A stretch of DNA of 64,000 bases from DASVNK01 sp036383895. Lineage in GTDB: Bacteria > Verrucomicrobiota > Verrucomicrobiia > Limisphaerales > SXQI01. Both the position numbers and the translations under genes were made by a program. The notes beneath the pieces were generated by a model. The model was not told the origin of the DNA. It saw only the letters and a program-made list of their open reading frames with translations, and did not search any database. Location: positions 124,001-188,000 of the forward strand of contig DASVNK010000063.1 in NCBI GenBank assembly GCA_036383895.1. The letters run 5' to 3'. Every line of letters begins with the position of its first letter. The stretch's first letter is position 1. This document shows positions 10,158-15,568 of the stretch, in pieces.

Positions 10158-11236
10158 TGCGATGCTGTCCGGATGGTAATTCGTTGCCTAAAGAGATGTA
10201 CTTTGCTGATCTGCCGCTGCAGAAACTTCGCCGCGTTGGGGTTCTGGTCATCCAGCATTGTATAATACTGCGCCAGCGTATCAGGCTCCAGCATCCCAAA
10301 CTCCATTTCTATGTAAGCAGGCATGACGTTCGTTAGGAACTGAAACGTGGTGGTATACTGAATATTTGGAACGCCCGGCCGACGCGGATCACTTACTCCG
10401 GTGGGAACGCCTTCTTGAAGGAGCGCGTTGTACCCATTTGTTTCGCCGGACGGCAAATCGGTTCCGGGATTCATCAGATTCGGGAAAATGTTTGTATTAC
10501 TCGTGAACCGGGCGCGCGCTGCGACATAGTCATTGGTATAACTTCCATCCTGATAGCTTTCTGTATCCCAACCGAGCCTGCGACCATTTCGGTCGAACGG
10601 AACGAAGGTGAGATGCACAATGCCGTCAGCGATGTGCCGATACGCGCGGTGAGGACGACCGATCTCTTCTGGAAGGCCAACGCGGTTAGTGAGAGGAGTG
10701 AATACAAAGGCGCGGGAGAGCTCATTGGAAATCGGGCGATGGCCGAAGATGTTAGTCTCAAAGCGCTGCAACGATCCGACGCCATTATTGAAATCGACTA
10801 CGCGATAACCAATCCCCTGCCAGCCGTTGGTGCGATTGTTATAAAAGAAAATTTTGTGAATGAAGTTCGTGCGTTGAAGGATCGGGTTCGCAGCGTTCAT
10901 CACATAATTATTCGGGGCGAACTCGCGCTCCATGCCACCGAGCATGTTGATCTCATTGATCGCAATCCGCCGGCTACCGAGATCCAGCAGGTGAAAGGAC
11001 ATTGTCGGCTGAGCTTGTTCCAGTTCGCCGACGATCATTTCCGCTACGGCGCGGGCCTTTTGCGCAACATCGGTATTGGTTTCACTCCGGCGCAACGCCC
11101 GCTGCGTCTGGTTGAAGACGCTGAAAAGAGCGTAAATAATTACCCCCAGAATCGCGATAGCGAGCATCAACTCAATAACCGTGAAGCCCAGCCGGCCTTG
11201 TCTCGTCTGTAATTTATATTTCTGCTCGCGGATCAT
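10154..11236 (-). CDS. Prepilin-like protein, Verru_Chthon cassette protein C type (PulJ/PilW-like)
   Basis: The 360-residue product carries a class III prepilin signal: a basic leader ending in RLG, then FTVIELMLAIAILGVIIYAL, with Glu at +5 of the predicted mature protein and Gly at -1. It is the only one of the five prepilins here with the canonical Gly at the cleavage site. A helix with many Arg and Gln residues follows the hydrophobic part, as in PulJ/GspJ and PilW minor pseudopilins. The remainder is a beta-rich domain with many Asn-Thr pairs. It lies 11 bases after protein B and overlaps protein A by four bases. It is likely processed by a prepilin peptidase and built into a pseudopilus; no peptidase, ATPase or secretin gene lies in this window. 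Confidence 0.85.
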   Translation of the reverse strand: MIREQKYKLQTRQGRLGFTVIELMLAIAILGVIIYALFSVFNQTQRALRRSETNTDVAQKARAVAEMIVGELEQAQPTMSFHLLDLGSRRIAINEINMLGGMEREFAPNNYVMNAANPILQRTNFIHKIFFYNNRTNGWQGIGYRVVDFNNGVGSLQRFETNIFGHRPISNELSRAFVFTPLTNRVGLPEEIGRPHRAYRHIADGIVHLTFVPFDRNGRRLGWDTESYQDGSYTNDYVAARARFTSNTNIFPNLMNPGTDLPSGETNGYNALLQEGVPTGVSDPRRPGVPNIQYTTTFQFLTNVMPAYIEMEFGMLEPDTLAQYYTMLDDQNPNAAKFLQRQISKVHLFRQRITIRTASQ

Positions 11237-11247
11237 CTCGTATCCTG

Positions 11248-12081
11248 TTACTGCAGCCCAGCTACATTGAATTGGTTGGGCGCAAAGCGGCGCAATGCAC
11301 GATCATCATTGTTGATTTTTTGTGGATTCGTGTTCGTGGCAACCAGCAACTCACCGGAGACTCGCGCACGAAAGGTTTTCCGACTATTGCCCACAAACCA
11401 ACCATTCCCCCGCTCTACCACCGGCCAGCGTAGAATCAGCCGCACGTCCCACAAATTTGTCGCCATCGCTTCGTTAAACAGCAGCGTCGGTAAATTGTTA
11501 GTGTCATCTTGCATTAGTCTGGCAACGAACCCGTCAGGTAACGGCCGCACTGGGACAAGCTCCGACTGCAACTCATAGCGGAACGTACTCTGGACGGTAT
11601 TTGTGAAGGGCGACTGGTCTGTCGCCGGGCCGGTGATCGCCCGCACACGAGCGGTAATTCGGTTCGTCACCAAACGGCCTGCAATAAACTCATGCTTAGC
11701 AATACTCAAAAGGCTGATAATTTCCGAACCAGTGAGATACGGCTCGGTATTGTTAACAATCACCAGTGCTGGAGGTCGATTTGACGGGTTTGAAGTAATC
11801 CTGATTTCTTCAACGTAGTTCGTCAGGTCATGTAAGCCGCTCGCCCCACTCTTGATCGCTTCGAGCCAGTAGCGCCCCTCCTGATTCATCAAAGTGTCTT
11901 CGCGATTGTCCTTCTGCACGGTCATACCTAACGGAAGCACCCCGATAATCGCCACTAACGCAAACGCCACCACCGCCAGGCTCAACGCAATCTCGACCAT
12001 GGTGAACGCCTGTTCACTTCGGCGATGCGAACCGCGCGGTCCCGCTTGGCAGCGATGATTGTTATTGGCCTCTTTCCGCAT
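11248..12081 (-). CDS. Prepilin-like protein, Verru_Chthon cassette protein B type (PilV/GspI-like)
   Basis: This 277-residue protein has a basic leader of about 24 residues, then AFTMVEIALSLAVVAFALVA and IIGVLPLGM, a typical type IV prepilin N terminus with Glu at +5 and Ala instead of Gly at -1. The hydrophobic helix runs into a polar region beginning QKDNRED. The sequence pattern is that of PilV/GspI-type minor pseudopilins. Its ATG at 12081 lies inside the end of the preceding protein D gene (20-base overlap). Protein C starts 11 bases after its stop. Position in the D-B-C-A order is the main reason for calling it cassette protein B. The substrate or filament it serves is not known. Confidence 0.83.
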   Translation of the reverse strand: MRKEANNNHRCQAGPRGSHRRSEQAFTMVEIALSLAVVAFALVAIIGVLPLGMTVQKDNREDTLMNQEGRYWLEAIKSGASGLHDLTNYVEEIRITSNPSNRPPALVIVNNTEPYLTGSEIISLLSIAKHEFIAGRLVTNRITARVRAITGPATDQSPFTNTVQSTFRYELQSELVPVRPLPDGFVARLMQDDTNNLPTLLFNEAMATNLWDVRLILRWPVVERGNGWFVGNSRKTFRARVSGELLVATNTNPQKINNDDRALRRFAPNQFNVAGLQ

Positions 12082-12958
12082 AATTCATGTATTGCAGGCT
12101 GGCAAACTTGTCCGTTGGCAACATGGGGCGAACGACACGCGCCCGGCCGGTCAACCAATCAATCCGAATCGCAGGGTTGTTCGTCGCATTCCCCTTCGGT
12201 GTTTCTATAACTTCGGCGGCTGTGATGCTTTCCGGATCGCCGCCTGGAGTTTCTTGCGGGTAGATGATGCTGCCCTTCACAATCGGAATAATCACATCGT
12301 CCGTATAGTAGCCGCTCGCAGGCAGTTTCAGTCGCCCTTGAAAATCGAACGCGATATACGGCAATGGGATTCTCTGCGTGCTATTGGTCGTCGGAAACGG
12401 AAACAAGTATTTCTCTGCAGTCGCGCCAGGACCACGCGGCGGGTAATCATCCGGCGGATCGCTAAAAAAGAATGGGCGGTTGAACAGCGTCTCGTTTAAC
12501 ATTTTTGTCCGATCGTTATACTTCTCTAGGTCGAACTTATTGGTCGGAACGAAAACCCCGTCCGGCAACGTTCGCCAGTCGGTCAAATATCGGGGATTGT
12601 TTCGCCCGGGCTGATCTCCCAGACTGCGAGTGGTGAACAGAGCATAAGAAGTGAATTGCAAATTCGCATGCTTGGCCACTTCCCGCCGCTCTGTACTTGA
12701 CCACCCCTGGTTTAAGATACTGGGCCCCGCAAAAACAACGTAAACAGTCGTGCGCTCGTTGATCGCCTTGGTGCGCGCATAAGAAAGATCATCCACCAAC
12801 TGCCGGACCGCCGCGCCGATGTCATTTGTTCCGCCGATACCCTTGAGCGCCGGAATACCGATCGCCGCTAGGAGCGCGATGATCCCCATCACGACCAGCA
12901 ACTCGACCAGCGAGAAAGCCCGTCGAATCCTATAACGGCGTTGGCGGAAGATTGTCAT
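12062..12958 (-). CDS. Prepilin-like protein, Verru_Chthon cassette protein D type (GspH-like)
   Basis: The 298-residue product starts with a basic leader (RQRRYRIRR), then AFSLVELLVVMGIIALLAAI, a class III prepilin signal with Ala at -1 and Glu at +5. The following LVDDLSYARTKAINERTTVY segment is characteristic of GspH/FimT-like minor pseudopilins, which carry this helix-to-strand transition. The C-terminal part is a GspH-like beta domain with a long insert. Its start overlaps the stop of the upstream GspG-like gene by four bases (ATGA), and its own end overlaps protein B by 20 bases. That packing indicates one co-translated unit. It belongs to the pseudopilus assembly; the specific role is inferred from family only. 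Confidence 0.87.
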   Translation of the reverse strand: MTIFRQRRYRIRRAFSLVELLVVMGIIALLAAIGIPALKGIGGTNDIGAAVRQLVDDLSYARTKAINERTTVYVVFAGPSILNQGWSSTERREVAKHANLQFTSYALFTTRSLGDQPGRNNPRYLTDWRTLPDGVFVPTNKFDLEKYNDRTKMLNETLFNRPFFFSDPPDDYPPRGPGATAEKYLFPFPTTNSTQRIPLPYIAFDFQGRLKLPASGYYTDDVIIPIVKGSIIYPQETPGGDPESITAAEVIETPKGNATNNPAIRIDWLTGRARVVRPMLPTDKFASLQYMNYAERGQ

Positions 12959-13713
12959 TGTGCGTTCCAGCTTAAGATATTGTCCTTATTAGGCGCCACG
13001 GTTGCGGGTTGCCGGTCATCGGCCTGACGATCCGGACCAAGCGACCAGACCATCACGTCCGTCTTGACTTCGTAACTGTCGTTACCAGCTCGAAACGCCC
13101 CCGTGATGTTCTTGCCATTTAGTTCGTTGACTAGATTGGCACGATAAAAAGCGTCACGCGTATTGTTATCATAGTTTAGGTCCAATGAAATAATGTAAGG
13201 ACTGCCCCACGGATCGCGATACACCCCATCCGAACCGATCCCGGGCGAGTTTGTTCCTGCCACCGGATTAACATTCAGGAACACCGTGCCTTGGCGATTT
13301 TCCGGGTGGCCTTTAGCGCGCGAAATCCAATCCTTAACGTCCATCAAAATGGCCATGACTTCGGAATTGTTTGTCATGACAGGTCCCGGCGTGCGCGGAA
13401 TCATCACCGGTCCACCCTTCGGAGTATACCATTGGCTGTTCGGGAAAGCAGTGCCGTAAGTGAAATCAGGGTTCGCCAGCGAAACTCCTGCTTTCCGAGT
13501 GTTCTGCGCCGTCGGTAAGCGGCTATAGCTGGAGTAGTAAGTTTTAATCGAAGTCTCTATCCCTTTAATCTCCGTGCGCGCCTTGGCAACTCTGGCCTTT
13601 TCTTTTGCCCTGCTGAGCGCCGGCAGCAACATCCCTGCTAAAATACCAATGATCGAAATTACGACCAGCAACTCGATCAAGGTAAATGCCCGTATGAATC
13701 GTCTTTGTTTCAT
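12955..13713 (-). CDS. Type II secretion GspG-like major pseudopilin (second copy)
   Basis: This 252-residue protein opens with MKQRRFIRAFTLIELLVVIS, continuing SIIGILAGMLLPALSRAKEKA, the standard type IV prepilin/pseudopilin N terminus found in very many Verrucomicrobiota and Planctomycetota proteins. Ala occupies -1. The next segment, with KARTEIKGIETSIKTYYSSY, matches the GspG helix in which a short ordered peptide chain is followed by a Tyr-rich turn. A C-terminal RDPWGSPYIISLD stretch is the GspG DPWG motif, associated with the calcium-binding C-terminal loop in that family. A good ribosome site (TTGGAG, five bases before ATG) precedes it. It is 254 bases downstream of another GspG-like gene and overlaps protein D by four bases. 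Confidence 0.88.
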   Translation of the reverse strand: MKQRRFIRAFTLIELLVVISIIGILAGMLLPALSRAKEKARVAKARTEIKGIETSIKTYYSSYSRLPTAQNTRKAGVSLANPDFTYGTAFPNSQWYTPKGGPVMIPRTPGPVMTNNSEVMAILMDVKDWISRAKGHPENRQGTVFLNVNPVAGTNSPGIGSDGVYRDPWGSPYIISLDLNYDNNTRDAFYRANLVNELNGKNITGAFRAGNDSYEVKTDVMVWSLGPDRQADDRQPATVAPNKDNILSWNAQ

Positions 13714-13967
13714 GTTATCTCCAACTCGTCCTCGAATTATTTAATCCTGAAAATCCGCCAGGAAGCGCGCCGTTCCGTGTCCATAAAACCGGCCTCTGCC
13801 GGCGAACACGTCTCTTGCGCAACGGCAACTCTAAAGAGAGCGCTTCAGCCCCCGTTTTTCCCTTCAGCGCACTCATAACTAGTGTGATAGTCGGCGTCCA
13901 TTCCTCTGTGGACCACCGCACTTCCAACTGTTTCCCTTGAGTTCTCATATTGCCTTTAGCGATTCGA
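13714..13967 (-). other. Gap between two pseudopilin genes with a doubtful 77-codon ORF
   Basis: This 254-base stretch separates two leftward pseudopilin genes that are otherwise part of a tightly packed series. An ORF (13715-13948) fills most of it, but its composition is not convincing: it is Arg-rich and ends in GLNNSRTSWR. A different frame on the same strand ends at a TAA at 13737-13739 with GFMDTERRASWRIFRIK. That resembles the C-terminal tails (FFRIK, FYRLR) common on exported proteins of this phylum. The gap may therefore hold the eroded end of a secreted-protein gene, or simply an untranslated spacer. I do not call a functional gene. Confidence 0.3.
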
Positions 13968-14747
13968 TTAATTCTTCCAGTTCGCGATCACTTGCGGTTT
14001 TCCTCCGACCTCGATTTCCGCCCACAAATCAAATGTGTTTTTGTTGTGCCGGTTCGTGCTCGACGCGTCGTAAAACCACGGATTGATCTTCTTTCCTGTA
14101 GGCCCTTCAAAACCAAGCGGCGTCGCATCGTATGGGTAACCCGGAATGGCTGCGGTTTGCCTCGGAGTAGGCACTGGCACCGAAAGAATCTCGATTTCCA
14201 GGGCGCCTTGTACGTGTGTAGGGTTCAACTCCGCAATCTGCGCCTCCTTCACTGTGAAACCCTTGTAATCGATGTCGTGTTTATTCCGCGCTGAATTCCG
14301 CAGCCCGGATCTGCCGAAAGCCTTCGTAATTTCAGTGGCAGGCACGAACTCGCCATCGTGCAGCTTCACAAACCCGGTTCCTGGACTGTTCGTGAAAACC
14401 GTTCCAGTCAACTCATAGAATAGCGGATTCAGTGCGGCATTTTTTCGATATTCGTTTAGTAGCGCAGCACTATTAGTAACTGAATCCCTCATCAACGCGT
14501 TGTCCTGCGGATACTCCCCAGTCTCCAACTTGTAGTTTTCAATCGCGTTGACGTAGACATTCAATTCAGTCCGCACTCGCGCAATCCGCATCTTGGTCGT
14601 CGCAATCCCGGACAACGGTATAACCAAAGCCGCCAAAATCCCGATGATCGCGATCACGACGAGCAATTCAATCAACGTAAACGCCGCCGTCTCGCCCATC
14701 CTTCCGGCGATCCGATTCACATTTTGACTATTCGACTGGCGATTCAT
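13968..14747 (-). CDS. Type II secretion GspG-like pseudopilin (first copy), coupled to BrnA
   Basis: The 259-residue product has a leader of about 20 residues ending GETAA, then FTLIELLVVIAIIGILAALV, the classic pseudopilin helix with Glu at +5 and Ala at -1. It continues RVRTELNVYVNAIENYKLET with GEYPQDN, the GspG-type helix and loop. The frame is open 13 codons further upstream. I chose the ATG at 14747 because it overlaps the stop of the antitoxin gene as ATGA and has AAAGGGA just upstream, whereas the longer form would run into the antitoxin gene. A Lys/Ile-rich end replaces the usual compact GspG C terminus and it is longer than typical GspG (about 140 residues). It forms one train with brnT and brnA upstream. 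Confidence 0.87.
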   Translation of the reverse strand: MNRQSNSQNVNRIAGRMGETAAFTLIELLVVIAIIGILAALVIPLSGIATTKMRIARVRTELNVYVNAIENYKLETGEYPQDNALMRDSVTNSAALLNEYRKNAALNPLFYELTGTVFTNSPGTGFVKLHDGEFVPATEITKAFGRSGLRNSARNKHDIDYKGFTVKEAQIAELNPTHVQGALEIEILSVPVPTPRQTAAIPGYPYDATPLGFEGPTGKKINPWFYDASSTNRHNKNTFDLWAEIEVGGKPQVIANWKN

Positions 14748-15019
14748 CGTCCCTTTAATTCCTGCTCCATCCGTTCGCTCAACCACTGCTTTATCATGCT
14801 CTGGTAGTTTAAATATCTTTCCCGGGCTACTCGCTTAATCCGTGCCAACATTCGCGGATCGATCCGCAGCGTAATCGTCACCGACTCATTCCCTTCCGCG
14901 CTCGAGGCAACGGCGTTCTCCATTAAACGAACGTCCACCGCGTTCTCCGTCCAGAACGACGCCTCCGCCTCTTCGCTGTCGAAGATCGGCACTTCTTCCC
15001 AATTGGTGATTTGCGCCAT
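14744..15019 (-). CDS. brnA: BrnA/CopG-family antitoxin
   Basis: This 91-residue protein has a Glu-rich N terminus (WEEVPIFDSEEAEASFW) and a C-terminal ribbon-helix-helix-like half: VTITLRIDPRMLARIKRVA, then RERYLNYQSMIKQWLSERM. The strand-helix-helix order and the YQS motif match BrnA-type antitoxins (CopG antitoxin family), which bind and neutralise a BrnT ribonuclease and repress their own promoter. The start is seven bases after the stop of the toxin-like gene, the usual toxin-first order of brnTA. Its stop overlaps the start of a GspG-like pseudopilin gene by four bases, an unusual coupling. Autorepression through the repeats at 15352-15415 is inferred. Confidence 0.8.
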   Translation of the reverse strand: MAQITNWEEVPIFDSEEAEASFWTENAVDVRLMENAVASSAEGNESVTITLRIDPRMLARIKRVARERYLNYQSMIKQWLSERMEQELKGR

Positions 15020-15026
15020 CGCTGCG

Positions 15027-15311
15027 TTAGCTCAGGGATTGATTTAACTTACGTTGATAGAAAAATTGCTCTTCAGGAGTGAATAGCCGCGCGCAAACCA
15101 CCCGGATTTGCCGCCCGTTCGTGCGGTAAACGCTGAAAACTCCCAATCCACTCGCGCTCCGGCCCAGGTTGAAATACCGCGATTGCACAGCAAACCGGCC
15201 CGAATCGGGTAACAACCGAATCGCAAACGGATCTTCGAACGACTCTTCCACATCACGTGGAGTCAAAGAACTATTCCATTCAAACGGCGGATTCTCCCAA
15301 TCGAACTCCAT
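15027..15311 (-). CDS. brnT: BrnT-family toxin (predicted ribonuclease)
   Basis: The 94-residue protein begins MEFDWENPPFEWNSSLTPRD, close to the MxFEWDxxK-type opening of BrnT toxins, then has an EESFEDPF helix. The central part, RYFNLGRSASGLGVFSVYRT, followed by GRQIRVVCARLFTPEE, matches the family pattern of a beta hairpin (R-x-x-x-L-G-x-S-x-x-G) and the I-R-x-x-x-A-R strand. BrnT proteins are RelE-like fold ribonucleases that stop translation. Several Lys/Arg positions differ from the best-known members; for example, no KAxxNxxKHG motif is present, so catalytic competence is uncertain. It is the first gene of the leftward train, with operator-like repeats 40-100 bases upstream. Confidence 0.75.
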   Translation of the reverse strand: MEFDWENPPFEWNSSLTPRDVEESFEDPFAIRLLPDSGRFAVQSRYFNLGRSASGLGVFSVYRTNGRQIRVVCARLFTPEEQFFYQRKLNQSLS

Positions 15312-15351
15312 ACGGAGAGCTCAAAAGCCGAAGTGTATCCGCTGACTCATG

Positions 15352-15415
15352 GTATTTACAATGTAATTACTCACAACCCGTGCAACCAGTCAAGATGTAA
15401 ATACGTAGTAAATAC
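15352..15415. promoter_or_regulatory. Repeated GTAAATAC operator-like sites upstream of brnTA
   Basis: Two direct copies of GTAAATAC (15397-15404 and 15408-15415) are 11 bases apart start to start, about one helical turn. The reverse complement GTATTTAC occurs at 15352-15359, and a near-palindromic variant GTAATTAC at 15363-15370. The group lies just upstream of the toxin start at 15311. Ribbon-helix-helix antitoxins such as BrnA usually bind repeated short sites in their own promoter, so this is a plausible autoregulatory operator. The sites could equally regulate the rightward subtilase gene starting at 15569. Binding is inference; the repeats are seen directly. Confidence 0.5.
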
Positions 15416-15568
15416 ACGCGCTAAGCGTGCTTTTCACGCATTCGTCGCTTTGGGACCACTGTCCCCCGCTCCCTCACCGACCTGCCCTGCTAATACTTTC
15501 CCCAAAATTTCTTGGTTTCTAGGGTGGCGCGAAACCGGAACCGATGGTAAGATTCCGCCCTGTTTACC

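Noticed and set aside
10415..11212. A 265-codon plus-strand open frame opposite cassette protein C
   Set aside because: It is the antisense of a prepilin-like gene that fits its neighbours by position and overlap.
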